A stretch of 64,000 nucleotides of DNA from Faecalibacterium taiwanense. Its GTDB lineage: Bacteria > Bacillota > Clostridia > Oscillospirales > Ruminococcaceae. A program made the translations under genes and the position numbers. Location of the stretch: assembly GCF_036632915.2 (NCBI RefSeq), contig NZ_CP155552.1, positions 124,001 to 188,000 on the forward strand, given 5' to 3'. Within the stretch, counting starts at the first letter, position 1. Every line of letters starts with the position of its first letter. The notes under the pieces were generated by a model. That model searched no databases. It saw only the letters and a list, made by a program, of their open reading frames with translations, and was not told where the DNA came from. Of the stretch, positions 34,171 to 43,372 are shown piece by piece.

Positions 34171-35540
34171 TCACTTTCCCACGCAGAAACGTTCAAACAC
34201 CTGTTCGATCACAGCTTCCGAGGCGTTCTCACCGGTCAGGTCGCACAGGGCGGCCAGTGCGTCGTCCACACAGACGGAAACGGCATCCAGCCCAAAGCCG
34301 CCTGCGGCAGCATCCAGTGCACCGGCCACAGCGTCCCGCGCACGCAGTGCGGCGGAAAGCTGACGCTGGCCGGACAGACTGGCGGCATGGGGGTCGATCT
34401 GGCTGGTACCCAGCAGGCGGGCCACCGCAGCGGAGATCACCTTGCGGCTCTCCTCTTCCTGACAGCACACCGGCAGCACCATGGCAAAGCAGGGTGCTAT
34501 CCACTCTGCGTCAAATTGTGTCGGTTTATCCTCTTTGTTGATAAGTGCAATGGCTGGACGGCCTGTGCAACGCTGTGCAAGCTCCAGATCTTCCCGCGTG
34601 GGCGGCTCAGAGCCATCGAACACAGCCAGGATCAGGCCTGCCTCCTCCAGCTTTTTCCAGCTGCGGCGGATGCCCTCGGCTTCAATGGCATCTTCGGTCT
34701 CGCGCAGACCGGCGGTATCGAACAGATTCAGCTGGATATCCCCCAGCTGTACCGCCTGTTCCACCACGTCACGGGTGGTGCCAGCCACCGGCGTGACGAT
34801 GGCCCTGTCGAACCCGGCCAGCAGGTTGAGCAGTGTGGATTTGCCCGCATTTGGTCTGCCCACAATGGCGCAGTCCACACCTTCGCGCAGGACGGTATCC
34901 GCCTGATAATTATGGATCAACTCGTCCAGCTCTGCCTTTACCCCACTCAGTACGCGGTGCAGATGGTCACCATCCAGCTCCGGCACATCTTCTTCGGGAA
35001 AATCCACCCATGCGGCAAGGTGAGCCTGAATGGCGGTAAGCGCTTCCTTCTGGGCACTGATCTTCTTTGCCAGCGCACCGCCCAGCGCGGCATTGGCCAG
35101 CGCGGCACCCTGACGGCCATCCGCCGAGATCAGGTCCATGACCGCTTCGGCCTGCGTCAGACCCAGCTTGCCGTTCAGGAACGCGCGGCGGGTGTACTCG
35201 CCGGGCGCGGCAGGCTGCGCACCGGCAGCAAGACAGGCTTCCACCAGACGGCGGGCCACGGCGCTGCCGCCATGGCAGGAAAGCTCCACCACGTCCTCGC
35301 CGGTATAGCTGTGGGGCGCGCGAAAAAACAGGGCCACCCCTCATCAAAGGCTTCGTCCCCTTCCCGGAATGTGCCGTACATGGCGGTGTAGCCTTTGGCA
35401 TCCTCCACCTTTTTTGCGGCGTTGGCCGGGCGGAACACCCGGGCTGCTATGGGATAGCTCTCCGCACCGGAGAGCCGCACGACGGCAATGCCGCCTGCGC
35501 CCGGTGCTGTTGCAATGGCTGCAATGGTCGTTTCCTGCAT
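34171..35540 (-). CDS. mnmE: tRNA modification GTPase MnmE (TrmE), apparent frameshift
   Basis: The start at 35540 (MQETTIAAIATAPGAGGIAVVRLSG) follows AGGAAG. The first frame is MnmE up to FDEG. The next frame carries on with LFFRAPHSYTGEDVVELSCHGG to the normal C-terminus FCVGK. One missing base in the C4 run at 35337-35340 (G run on the coding strand) explains the break. The rest is intact: G1 GRPNAGKSTLLNLL, G3 DTAGLRE, G4 NKED and the C-terminal Cys-Val-Gly-Lys. Works with MnmG on wobble uridine. Because the protein is highly conserved, a sequencing undercall is likelier than real loss. Confidence 0.9.
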
Positions 35541-35663
35541 GGTTTTTTCTGGCTTCCTTTCCGCGCCCGGTCTGGCCGCTTGCTCCCATCTGCCCACAGC
35601 AGCGAGACCAATACAGTTTCATTGTACCACGAAATGCTGCGGAATGGTACTGTTTTTTCAACC

Positions 35664-35677
35664 AATTCCCGGGAAAC
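35664..35677. promoter_or_regulatory. Noc-box-like palindrome upstream of mnmE
   Basis: AATTCCCGGGAAAC, 12 of 14 matches to ATTTCCCGGGAAAT, about 125 bases upstream of the mnmE start. Second such site near the origin. Confidence 0.5.
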
Positions 35678-35704
35678 GGTTGAAAATCCGCCCGTTTCTC
35701 ACAC

Positions 35705-35745
35705 AAAAAAGGGGCTTTCCGTCCCAACACGGAAAGCCCCTTTTT
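35705..35745 (-). terminator. Terminator of the 5'-nucleotidase gene
   Basis: AAAAAGGGGCTTTCCGT/ACGGAAAGCCCCTTTTT, a 17-bp stem with a short loop, directly after the stop codon. Confidence 0.9.
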
Positions 35746-35760
35746 ACAAGAAACTGTTTT

Positions 35761-37572
35761 TTAGAACTTGGCGATATCCGCCGTGGTGATGGCCTTGCCA
35801 GGCAGCGTGCGTGCATCGGCATTCTCATTCAGGGCCAGCTTGCCCTCGCGCAGCAGCTGCACAGCCTTCTGGTGATCGGCAGCCTTCCAGTTGTTGCCCA
35901 CGATCTTCCAGTTGTTGTTCACGTGCGGCTCAATGGTGCCGCCCTTCACGGTGCGGATGTACTCGCCCAGCAGCTCGCGGATGCCGCCCACGTCGCCACG
36001 CACATCGATCTCCAGCAGCTTGGGCAGCTCTTCGCCCGGCAGGAAGATGTCCGCAGCCGTCAGCAGCTGGGTGGTGGCGCGGTAGTTGTTCACTGCCACC
36101 ACAAAGGTGTCGGTGTCCTTCACGGCCTTGCCGTTCGGCCACTTGAGGTTCTTGATGCGGTGGCCCGGCTCCTTGGAGACGTCCAGCTCGTAGTTGACAC
36201 CCTCAAAAGCATCATACAGGTAGTAGCGCACCGAGGGGTCAAAGGCGATGGTCACTTCATCCGGCTTCCATGTCTTGAAGAAGGCAGCAGACCACTCCAT
36301 GAAGCGGCGCAGCTGCTCGCCGGTCATCTGCAGCTTGTACAGGGTGTTCTGGTAGGTGTAGATGCTGGCCATATCGCACTTGCGGATGGTGCCCGCGCGC
36401 ATCTGGGAGGTCATGGAGGTCAGGGCGGTAGCAGAGACCTGCGCACCGGTGTAGTACATCTGCACTTCGTTGATGAAGTCCAGCAGCGCGGTATCCTGCA
36501 CCATGGCCTGCGGCAGGCAGTCGATCTCGTTTTCGGGGGCCAGATCGCCGCCCTTCAGCTCGCCAATGGGGGTAACAGCGTCTTCCTTGGCGCGGGTGTC
36601 GTAGGAGGCCAGCAGAGCGGTCAGCTCCGGATCGGGCTCGTACTCCTTGATCTGCAGGTTTTCAGAGGTGCGGTTCACGACCTTCCACTTACCGTCCAGC
36701 TGGCGCTCCAGATAGACGTGGATCTCGGACAGGGTGGCACCGGCGTTCTTGTTCTCCACCACCAGCACGTTGTTGATCATCATGTTGGGGATGCTCCTGT
36801 GGCCGTGGCCGCCCACGATCACATCAAACTCCGGGCAGGCATTTGCCAGATCGGTGACGCCGGAGCCATAGACACCGTACTCGTTCTCGGTATCCATGTG
36901 CATGACGCCGATCAGAACATCCACCTGATCCTTGATCTTATCAATGATCTTGCGGCTCTCGTCCACAGGGTTGGTGACCTTCCAGCCCTCCAGATTCTTG
37001 GCATCCCAGCGGATGATGTTGGGGGTGACCATGCCAATGACACCGATCTTGACAGTGCCCTTCTTGATGATGGTGTAGCCGTCGGCCAGCGGGGTGCCGT
37101 CCGGTGCGTAAACGTTGCCAGTGAGCACCTTGGCCTTCTGCTGTCCCATGACCTTTTTCAGCACATCCATGCCGTAGTTGTACTCATGGTTGCCAGTGGT
37201 CCAGATATCATAGCCGATGGCATTCATGGCAGCGATCATGGGATGCAGGTCATCGTTCAGGAACAGCTCTGCGGAGTTGGCCTGAATGGTATCGCCTGCA
37301 TCCACCACCAGCGTGTTCCGGGTGCGGCACTGCTTGATGGCGGTCGCCTGCTGGGCCACACTGCCGGAAGCATCTGCCTTGTTGGCAGCGTAGTCCCATG
37401 GGTCGAATTTGCCGTGGGTATCGCTGGTGGCAAGGATCTGCAGATCCATGCTCCACAGGGACTTGATGTCACAGGCGGCTGCAGAGGGTGCCATGCAGCT
37501 GGCGGCTACGATGGTGGCAGATGCCCCTGCACCACGCAGGAAGCTGCGGCGGGAGATCTTGTTCTGAGCCAT
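35761..37572 (-). CDS. Exported bifunctional metallophosphatase / 5'-nucleotidase (2',3'-cyclic nucleotide phosphodiesterase type)
   Basis: 603 residues. A twin-arginine leader (KISRRSFLRGAGASATIVAAS) suggests folded export. The metallophosphatase domain has LATSDTHGKF (about 47-56), VDAGDTIQ, TTGNHEYNYG, GVMHMDTE and GGHGHRSI, all five metal-binding blocks. The C-terminal 5'-nucleotidase substrate domain (about 340-603) has DTALLDFINEVQ and VAVNNYRATT. It liberates nucleosides and phosphate from extracellular nucleotides. Own promoter and terminator. Confidence 0.92.
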   Translation of the reverse strand: MAQNKISRRSFLRGAGASATIVAASCMAPSAAACDIKSLWSMDLQILATSDTHGKFDPWDYAANKADASGSVAQQATAIKQCRTRNTLVVDAGDTIQANSAELFLNDDLHPMIAAMNAIGYDIWTTGNHEYNYGMDVLKKVMGQQKAKVLTGNVYAPDGTPLADGYTIIKKGTVKIGVIGMVTPNIIRWDAKNLEGWKVTNPVDESRKIIDKIKDQVDVLIGVMHMDTENEYGVYGSGVTDLANACPEFDVIVGGHGHRSIPNMMINNVLVVENKNAGATLSEIHVYLERQLDGKWKVVNRTSENLQIKEYEPDPELTALLASYDTRAKEDAVTPIGELKGGDLAPENEIDCLPQAMVQDTALLDFINEVQMYYTGAQVSATALTSMTSQMRAGTIRKCDMASIYTYQNTLYKLQMTGEQLRRFMEWSAAFFKTWKPDEVTIAFDPSVRYYLYDAFEGVNYELDVSKEPGHRIKNLKWPNGKAVKDTDTFVVAVNNYRATTQLLTAADIFLPGEELPKLLEIDVRGDVGGIRELLGEYIRTVKGGTIEPHVNNNWKIVGNNWKAADHQKAVQLLREGKLALNENADARTLPGKAITTADIAKF

Positions 37573-37634
37573 AGTTGAATACCTCTCTTTTCATCATTCT
37601 GTCTGTTCTTCACGAACAGAACGCTCTTGACTAC

Positions 37635-37664
37635 AGTATAAATCCTTGACCAATTGTTTTACAA
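37635..37664 (-). promoter_or_regulatory. Promoter of the 5'-nucleotidase gene
   Basis: Minus strand: TTGTAA, 18 bases, TATACT, 63 bases before the start. The stretch 37665-37811 beyond it holds no gene. Confidence 0.65.
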
Positions 37665-37816
37665 TTGCTATTTAAGAGAAAGATTTCGGCAAAAAACAGG
37701 CAAATCCTCCAAATTTTGAGAAGAATGACTTTTTTATGCTCAGTATACCGCAACAGCTGCCCGACCCGAAACCACCTTGGCGTCAGTTTTGGGTAAAATC
37801 CTTTTTGCGTGAAAAA

Positions 37817-37850
37817 GGTCTCCGGAAAATCCGCAGATTTTCCGGAGACC
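37817..37850 (-). terminator. Terminator of jag; same hairpin design as FR hairpin 2
   Basis: Perfect 15-bp stem GGTCTCCGGAAAATC/GATTTTCCGGAGACC around TGCG, followed on the minus strand by TTTTTCAC. Loop, closing pairs and tail are those of FR hairpin 2, but the outer arm is unique. Confidence 0.88.
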
Positions 37851-37873
37851 CTGATTTCAAAAGTAGTTCCGTA

Positions 37874-39037
37874 TTACAGCTCGATTTTGCCAAAGCTGAA
37901 ATTGGCAAAATCATCCACCCGCTCGGTGCGCTTGGGTGCTACCGGTGCTGCATTCTCGGCATCACGGGGTGCATAGGTACGCTCCGGCACGCCGGAAGGC
38001 CGCGGGCCGCGGGGTGCACCATTGCGGCTGCCACGGTAACCGCCGCGGTTTCCATTGTGGTCGCCATGCTCAGAACGGTTCCCGCCGCGATAACCGCCAT
38101 TGCGGCTGCCGCCGGGACGACGGCCATTGCCGCGTCCGCCGCGGGGACGGCGCTCGCCATAGGTGTTCTCGGTCTGTGCATCGGGTGCGGTGGAGTAGAT
38201 GACCACACGGCGGTCACGGCCTTCGCCCTTGCTCTCGCTGCGCACGCCCTCCATCTTGCTGATGGCAGAGTGGATGATGCGGCGCTCGTAGGGGTTCATG
38301 GGTTCCATGGCAAAGCTGCGGCCGGTCTTGCGCACCTTGGCACCAATGCGCTGTGCCAGTGCGGTCAGGTCGCTCTCGCGCTTATCGCGGTAGCCGGCCA
38401 CATCCAGACCCAGCTTGATGTAATCGCCCTCCAGACGGTTTGCCACAAGGCTTGCCAGATAGGAAAGGCTCTCCATGGTCTCGCCGCGGCGGCCGATGAG
38501 GGCACCCAGCTTTTCACCGTCCAGACGGATGATGGTAGCTTCGCCCTTCTGCACAGCGCTGAAGGTGACATTCTCCACGCCCATCAGGGCAATGACCTCA
38601 CGCAGGTAGTCCACAGCAGCCTTGATCTTAGCGTTCTCTTCGATCACGATGGGGACTTCCGGCTCCTCTTCCTCGGCAGCGGGCTGCTCTGCAGCAGCTT
38701 CTGCAGCGGGGGCAGCAGGTTCTTCGGCCTTTGCTTCCGGCTGTGCTGCCGCAGCAGCAGGCTCCTCTGCCACGGGAGTGGCCTTGACAGCCTCCTGCAC
38801 GGGAGTCTTTTTCTCAACAACAGGCTCAGCGGGTGCTGCAGCCGGAGCGTCCGGCTCCTCCACGCTCACGCACACCTTAGCGGGGGTGAGCTTCAGGCCC
38901 AGAAAACCAGTCTTCTGGGGCATTTCCAGCACTTCGCAGCTGACATTCAGATCATCGGCCTGCACGCCCAGCAGAGCGCAGGCTTTTGCGCGGGCTTCAT
39001 CGACCGTTTTGCCGGTCGCTTCCTGCTTACGGATCAT
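37874..39037 (-). CDS. jag: RNA-binding protein Jag (KhpB/SpoIIIJ-associated) with an RGG-rich tail
   Basis: 387 residues, longer than the usual 200-350. Jag N-terminal domain (about 1-60, TGFLGLKLTPAKVCVSV), an Ala/Glu/Pro-rich linker (about 62-130), then a KH-II domain with GEKLGALIGRRGETMESLSYLAS. An R3H domain follows (RKTGRSFAMEPMNPYERRIIHSAI), then a Gly/Arg/Asn-rich tail (about 290-365: RPRGGRGNGRR, NRGGYRGSRNG). KhpB binds many RNAs together with KhpA and affects division. The tail looks like an RGG RNA-binding extension. Follows yidC by 17 bases. Confidence 0.93.
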   Translation of the reverse strand: MIRKQEATGKTVDEARAKACALLGVQADDLNVSCEVLEMPQKTGFLGLKLTPAKVCVSVEEPDAPAAAPAEPVVEKKTPVQEAVKATPVAEEPAAAAAQPEAKAEEPAAPAAEAAAEQPAAEEEEPEVPIVIEENAKIKAAVDYLREVIALMGVENVTFSAVQKGEATIIRLDGEKLGALIGRRGETMESLSYLASLVANRLEGDYIKLGLDVAGYRDKRESDLTALAQRIGAKVRKTGRSFAMEPMNPYERRIIHSAISKMEGVRSESKGEGRDRRVVIYSTAPDAQTENTYGERRPRGGRGNGRRPGGSRNGGYRGGNRSEHGDHNGNRGGYRGSRNGAPRGPRPSGVPERTYAPRDAENAAPVAPKRTERVDDFANFSFGKIEL

Positions 39038-39054
39038 AACCGTTCATCCTCCTC

Positions 39055-40128
39055 TTATTCTTTATCCTGCTTGTTCAGCTCGCTCAGCGGCACGGTACGC
39101 TCGTCCTTGTAGCGCTCCTCGTCCAGCTGGCGGGCATACTCCAGACGGCGCTTGTTCATCTCGCTGGCGGAAAGGTTCTTTTCCGTGGTCTTGCCGGTCT
39201 TGGGATCGGTGACCTTGACGGTAGTGTTCTTCACACCGCGTTTTTCCTGCTTTTTCTTTTCTGCGATCTGCGCTTCGATCTCCTTGCGCATCTTATCGGG
39301 GTCGTACACCTTGCGCATGACCTGAGTCTGCACGGTCATCACGATGTTGGAAATGACGTAGTACAGAGAGAATGCCAGAGGATAGGTGAAGCAGAAGAAC
39401 AGGTACATCAGCGGCATCATATACATGGTCAGCTTCATGCTGCCCTGCATCTGCTGGCCGCTGGCCTTCATGCTGATATGGGTGGACAGGAGCATGGTGA
39501 TGACCGACAGCAGCGGCAGCACGATGTCCAGAGAAAGGCCCAGCTTGGGGATGCGGGTCAGGTCGATGCCGAGGAAGTTCATGTGCTGGCTGAACTCGGT
39601 AATGGTAGCGATCTGCTCGGCGCTGAAGCAGCCCAGCACACCGCCGTTGCCAGCAACCACCTGTGCGATGATGTTGGTATCGCGGGTGATGGCGGTAAAG
39701 GCGACGCCGGAGGCGGTCAGGGCCTCACCGGCGGCGGTCAGAGCCGCAGCACTGATGTGGAAGATGCGCTCCAGCGGATTGTACACGACACCGATAACGC
39801 CGAACATGACAAGGAAGTTCAACAGCATGGGCACGCAGCCTGCGGTGGGGTTATAGCCGTAGTCCTGCTGCAGCTTGAGCATTTCTTCCTGCTGCTTTTC
39901 GGGCTTGTCCTTGTACTTGGTCTGGATCTCCATCATCATGGGCTGGAAGGCCGACATTTTAGCCATGCTCTTCTGCTGGCTCAGCTGCAGAGGGATCTTG
40001 ACGATGTTGATGAGCAGCGTGAAGATGATGATGTCCCAGCCGTAGCTCGGGAGCAGCTTGTAGATCCACTCCATGACATAGCCGAGAGGACCGCTCAGGA
40101 TGTAAAAGAAGTTCATACCTTTGTCCAT
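39055..40128 (-). CDS. yidC: Membrane protein insertase YidC
   Basis: 357 residues. Five membrane segments with the YidC core GWDIIIFTLLINIVKIPLQLSQQKSMAKMSAFQPMM (about 29-64, with the hydrophilic-groove Arg replaced by Lys, IVKIPL), GCVPMLLNFLVMFGV and the C-terminal FTYPLAFSLYYVISNI. A basic C-terminal tail (about 300-357) would bind ribosomes. There is an extra 60-residue loop after the second helix. No lipobox. Upstream, FR copy 5 separates it from yidD. Confidence 0.93.
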   Translation of the reverse strand: MDKGMNFFYILSGPLGYVMEWIYKLLPSYGWDIIIFTLLINIVKIPLQLSQQKSMAKMSAFQPMMMEIQTKYKDKPEKQQEEMLKLQQDYGYNPTAGCVPMLLNFLVMFGVIGVVYNPLERIFHISAAALTAAGEALTASGVAFTAITRDTNIIAQVVAGNGGVLGCFSAEQIATITEFSQHMNFLGIDLTRIPKLGLSLDIVLPLLSVITMLLSTHISMKASGQQMQGSMKLTMYMMPLMYLFFCFTYPLAFSLYYVISNIVMTVQTQVMRKVYDPDKMRKEIEAQIAEKKKQEKRGVKNTTVKVTDPKTGKTTEKNLSASEMNKRRLEYARQLDEERYKDERTVPLSELNKQDKE

Positions 40129-40211
40129 TCTGCCCCGTCTGTGGCACGGGACTTGTTATTTTTATCGTAGGACACGCTGCCCACAGTGCACCGCGTCACA
40201 AGAAGCTTTAT

Positions 40212-40620
40212 TATCTAAAATGCCCTCCGCGTTGCTCTGGGCATAAATAGCGGAAATAAAATTTTAATTTCGTAAATCGAAAAAATCTGCGGATTTTTTC
40301 GATTTACATTTTCACCGGAGAGTGGCGTAACGGTAAACGGCATATGCTGTTGCCCTTACGTTTCGTCGCGCAGCGACTTTAAATCGGCGGAACACAAAAA
40401 ATCCTCTAGCGCAGCGGCTTGGATTTTTTTGTATGGAGCCCAACAGCTTTGGGGTTACTAGGGGCGAGTAGCCCCTAGTTCGTGCCTCCCGCGCCTCGAA
40501 AGTAGCGGGTGCTTTTCTGGTTCTCTTTTGGCACGCAAAAGAGAACATACCCGGCGGTGCTGCATTTTGCAAAAACCATGAAACTTTAAACACGCGACTA
40601 CGCTCTGCGCAGGAAACCTC
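40212..40620 (+). repeat. FR repeat, copy 5 (near full length)
   Basis: Hairpin 1 is ATGCCC/GGGCAT (40220-40225, 40239-40244). Hairpin 2 is a perfect 16-bp stem (40272-40287 with 40292-40307) around TGCG, then TTTTCAC. The 3' half has all five further hairpins; the CTAGGGGC/GCCCCTAG loop is GAGTA instead of GAGCA. Ends in ACTACGCTCTGCGCAGGAAAC. It lies inside the 3' extension of the yidD frame. Confidence 0.8.
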
Positions 40621-40938
40621 TATATTTTTTTCCACCTTTTGCTTGTGCCGTGTGGAAAACAGCCTTGCGGGCTGCAGCCGGCGGGCAGGGTTCTGCCAGC
40701 GGCCCGGCTCCGGCACCGGGTCAAAGCCCCATTTGCCGAAGGGATTGCACCGGGCGATGCGCCATGCCCCCAGCAGGATGCCCTTTACGCACCCATGGGT
40801 CATGATGGCCTGCATGGTGTAGTTGCTGCAGCTGGGCGTAAAACGGCAGCTGCGGCCGATCCATGGGCTGAGAGTGTACTGGTAGGCCCGGATGGGCACG
40901 CACAGCGCGCGGCGGCAGATGTACTGCAGGCGGTTCAT
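40312..40938 (-). CDS. yidD: Membrane protein insertion efficiency factor YidD, frame extended into a repeat
   Basis: The first 75-80 residues are typical YidD: a short amphipathic start, RFTPSCSNYTMQAIMTHGCVKG and RIARCNPFGKWGFDPVPE. They end near 40700. The frame then has no stop and runs through FR copy 5 to 40312, adding about 100 residues encoded by repeat sequence (..FACQKRTRKAPATFEARE..). The normal protein is about 70-110 residues, so either the tail is made and tolerated or the annotation overreaches. The start overlaps the rnpA stop by ATGA. Confidence 0.85.
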   Translation of the reverse strand: MNRLQYICRRALCVPIRAYQYTLSPWIGRSCRFTPSCSNYTMQAIMTHGCVKGILLGAWRIARCNPFGKWGFDPVPEPGRWQNPARRLQPARLFSTRHKQKVEKNIEVSCAERSRVFKVSWFLQNAAPPGMFSFACQKRTRKAPATFEAREARTRGYSPLVTPKLLGSIQKNPSRCARGFFVFRRFKVAARRNVRATAYAVYRYATLR

Positions 40939-41345
40939 GCGTCCGGCTTTTCCACCTGTGCCCTGCGTGCCGGGGGCACGGTGGCAGGGGGCGGCGCATC
41001 CGGCCGTTTGGCCTTATCCGGCAGACCGGCCTGTGCAAACAGCTTTGCCACAACGCTGCTCAGCTGCCAGCTCTTCAGCCGCGGGGTCATACCGCGGGCT
41101 ACAAAGATCAGATCATAGCCGCCGATGTTGTAGTCCAGATGCTCGTCGATGGCCGCCTTCATCACGCGGCGGGCACGGTTGCGCTGCACGGCGTGGCCGA
41201 TCTTTTTGGTGGCGGTCAGACCCACGCGGGTCTTTTTGCTGCGGGTCTTGAGCACATACATCACAAGACCGGGGTTCACATAGGATTTGCCGCGGGCATA
41301 CACTCTGCCAAACTCGCTGTTGCGGCGGATGGGACGATAGCGCAT
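40935..41345 (-). CDS. rnpA: Ribonuclease P protein component
   Basis: 136 residues from the ATG at 41345 (AGGAGG upstream). MRYRPIRRNSEFGRVYARGKSYVNP, KKTRVGLTATKKIGHAVQRNRARRVMKAA (the RNR motif, about 55-65) and YDLIFVARGMTP are diagnostic. It assists the RNA subunit in cutting tRNA 5' leaders. A Pro/Ala-rich C-terminal tail of about 25 residues is beyond the usual length. Between rpmH and yidD in the standard order. Confidence 0.95.
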   Translation of the reverse strand: MRYRPIRRNSEFGRVYARGKSYVNPGLVMYVLKTRSKKTRVGLTATKKIGHAVQRNRARRVMKAAIDEHLDYNIGGYDLIFVARGMTPRLKSWQLSSVVAKLFAQAGLPDKAKRPDAPPPATVPPARRAQVEKPDA

Positions 41346-41470
41346 GATTCCGCGCCTCCTTTCTGTGGCTGAGAACACGCCCCGAAGGGTGCATTCTTCA
41401 GCCAGTATATCAAAAATTTTTCGACTTTGAAAGCCCATGCGGGCATTTTTACGAAAATTCTTTCAATTTT

Positions 41471-41510
41471 CAAAAAAAAATAAGACCGCTAATCCAATAT
41501 CAGCGGTCTT
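41471..41510 (-). terminator. Terminator or attenuator between rpmH and rnpA
   Basis: AAGACCGCT/AGCGGTCTT stem (41483-41510) followed on the minus strand by ATTTTTTTTT. Partial read-through would set the low rnpA level relative to rpmH. Confidence 0.8.
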
Positions 41511-41558
41511 TTGTGCGCATATTCATTTCTGCGCCGGATCCCGTCATAAAAGGCCGGA

Positions 41559-41693
41559 TCAGACAGTCAGGCTCTTGCGGCCCTTTGCACGGCGAGCATT
41601 GATGACCTTACGGCCGTTCTTGGTGCTCATGCGGGTCAGAAAGCCATGAACTTCCTTGCGCTGACGCTTCTTGGGCTGAAAAGTTCTCTTCAT
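41559..41693 (-). CDS. rpmH: 50S ribosomal protein L34
   Basis: 44 residues, too short for most ORF scans: [18 protein letters not shown].. ending [11 protein letters not shown]. The ATG at 41693 follows ACGGAGG. Basic throughout and matching L34 along its whole length. First gene of the minus-strand origin arm. Confidence 0.97.
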   Translation of the reverse strand: MKRTFQPKKRQRKEVHGFLTRMSTKNGRKVINARRAKGRKSLTV

Positions 41694-41772
41694 GGTTGTA
41701 TCCTCCGTAAAAACTTATCCCCGGTATGGGGTCTGATGTGGTCCCAGATTGGGGACAGGCTTGCAATTCAAC

Positions 41773-41802
41773 AGTATATCGCATAGTATGGCGTTCTGTC
41801 AA
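41773..41802 (-). promoter_or_regulatory. Promoter of rpmH
   Basis: Minus strand: TTGACA, 18 bases, TATACT, 80 bases upstream of rpmH. Confidence 0.85.
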
Positions 41803-41971
41803 GCATTTTTTTCGCTTTCCTTCAAACTTTTTTGTGAAAAGATTTTCAACTTTTTCACCATTCTGCCGTGGAAAACTCTTTTGCCACAAGATATTGTGGC
41901 CCTGTTTTGCCCATGCCACAACGGCCGTGCAGGGGCTTTTCTTATGTATTATAAATTACATTATAGAAATA

Positions 41972-42000
41972 TGGACGCACAGCGTTTTTTGTGGTATACT
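41972..42000 (+). promoter_or_regulatory. Promoter of dnaA
   Basis: TGGACG, 17 bases, TATACT, 50 bases before dnaA. The rpmH-dnaA gap (41803-41971) is AT-rich and has some TGGAAAA/TTTTCA motifs but no perfect DnaA box. Confidence 0.6.
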
Positions 42001-42049
42001 AACCTAGTATCAGCAGCATTGTTGAAAACTTTAACGGAGTGGATGTTTT

Positions 42050-43372
42050 ATGGATTCTTTTAAGGACGTTTTAGAGGCCGCCCAGGCGTACTGCAAAACG
42101 CAGATGGCCGAGCCGACCTATAATCTCTATATCGACGGACTGGAGCCGATCAGCTTTGAGGATTCCAGCCACATCACCCTTTCGGTGCGCAACGACTTCA
42201 TCTGCAAGATCGTGACGGACCGCTACCTTGGCCTGCTCAAGGAAGCCTTCAAGACCGTGCTGGGCTTCGACGTGGACATCACGCTGGTGGTGCCCAGCAC
42301 GCCGCCGCACGAGGTGGTGCTGGCCCAGCAGTACGAGGCGAACCCCGCCTCCCCGCAGGGCAACTACGAGTTCACATTTGAAAACTTCATCAAAGGCCCT
42401 TCCAACCAGTTTGCGTTTGCTGCTGCACAGGCGGTTGCGGCCAATCCCTCCGGCGCATACAACCCGCTGTTCATCTACGGCGGCTCCGGCCTTGGCAAGA
42501 CCCATCTGCTCACGGCCATCCAGACCGAGATCAAGCGCACCCACCCCGATTTCGTCATCATGTACGTTACCTGCGAACAGTTCACCAATGAGCTGATCGC
42601 CGCCATCCGCGCCGGCAGCACCGAGGACTTCCGCATGAAGTACCGCGTGGCAGACCTGCTGCTGGTAGACGATATCCAGTTCATCGCCGGCAAGGAGTCC
42701 ACGCAGGAGGAGTTCTTCCACACCTTCAACTCCCTGCACGATGCCCACAAGCAGATCGTCATTGCCTCCGACCGCCCGGCCAAGGAGATCAAAAGTCTGG
42801 AAGAGCGTCTGCGCACCCGCTTTGAGTGGGGCCTGACCGCCGATGTGCAGCCGCCGGATTTTGAGACCCGCGTGGCCATCGTCAAGCGCAAGGCAGAGCT
42901 TTTGCATCTGGACCTGCCCGAGGATGTGGCCGAGTTCATTGCCAACCACCTGAAGAACAACATCCGCCAGCTGGAAGGCGCTGTAAAAAAACTGAACGCC
43001 TACTACATGCTGGAGGGCATCCAGCCGGTCATCAGTGTGGCCCAGAATGCCATCAAGGACATCCTCAACGAGACCCAGCCGGTGCCCGTGACCATCGAGA
43101 AGATCATCGGCGAGGTGTCCCGCACCTTCAACGTCTCCCCTGCCGACATCCGCGGCACCAAGCGCAACGCCAACGTTGCCTCTGCCCGCCGCGTGGCCAT
43201 CTACATCCTGCGCGAGGTCACCGGCATGAGCATGGAAGAGATCGGCCGTGAATTCTCCGGCCGTGACCACTCCACCATCGTCTACTCCCTCAAGACCATG
43301 GAGCGTGACATGAAGAACGACCAGCACCTGCGCGAGACCGTGAGCGACATCATCAAGAACGTGAAGGCCTGA
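42050..43372 (+). CDS. dnaA: Chromosomal replication initiator protein DnaA
   Basis: 440 residues. Domain I (about 1-80), AAA+ domain III with Walker A GGSGLGKTHLL (about 143-153) and Walker B LLLVDDIQFIAG, and the initiator-specific motif region. The C-terminal DNA-binding domain IV carries the DnaA signature FSGRDHSTIVYSLK (about 402-415). Domain II is very short, so the protein is near the lower end of family length. Opens oriC and regulates genes with DnaA boxes. First gene of the plus-strand arm. Confidence 0.97.
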   Translation: MDSFKDVLEAAQAYCKTQMAEPTYNLYIDGLEPISFEDSSHITLSVRNDFICKIVTDRYLGLLKEAFKTVLGFDVDITLVVPSTPPHEVVLAQQYEANPASPQGNYEFTFENFIKGPSNQFAFAAAQAVAANPSGAYNPLFIYGGSGLGKTHLLTAIQTEIKRTHPDFVIMYVTCEQFTNELIAAIRAGSTEDFRMKYRVADLLLVDDIQFIAGKESTQEEFFHTFNSLHDAHKQIVIASDRPAKEIKSLEERLRTRFEWGLTADVQPPDFETRVAIVKRKAELLHLDLPEDVAEFIANHLKNNIRQLEGAVKKLNAYYMLEGIQPVISVAQNAIKDILNETQPVPVTIEKIIGEVSRTFNVSPADIRGTKRNANVASARRVAIYILREVTGMSMEEIGREFSGRDHSTIVYSLKTMERDMKNDQHLRETVSDIIKNVKA

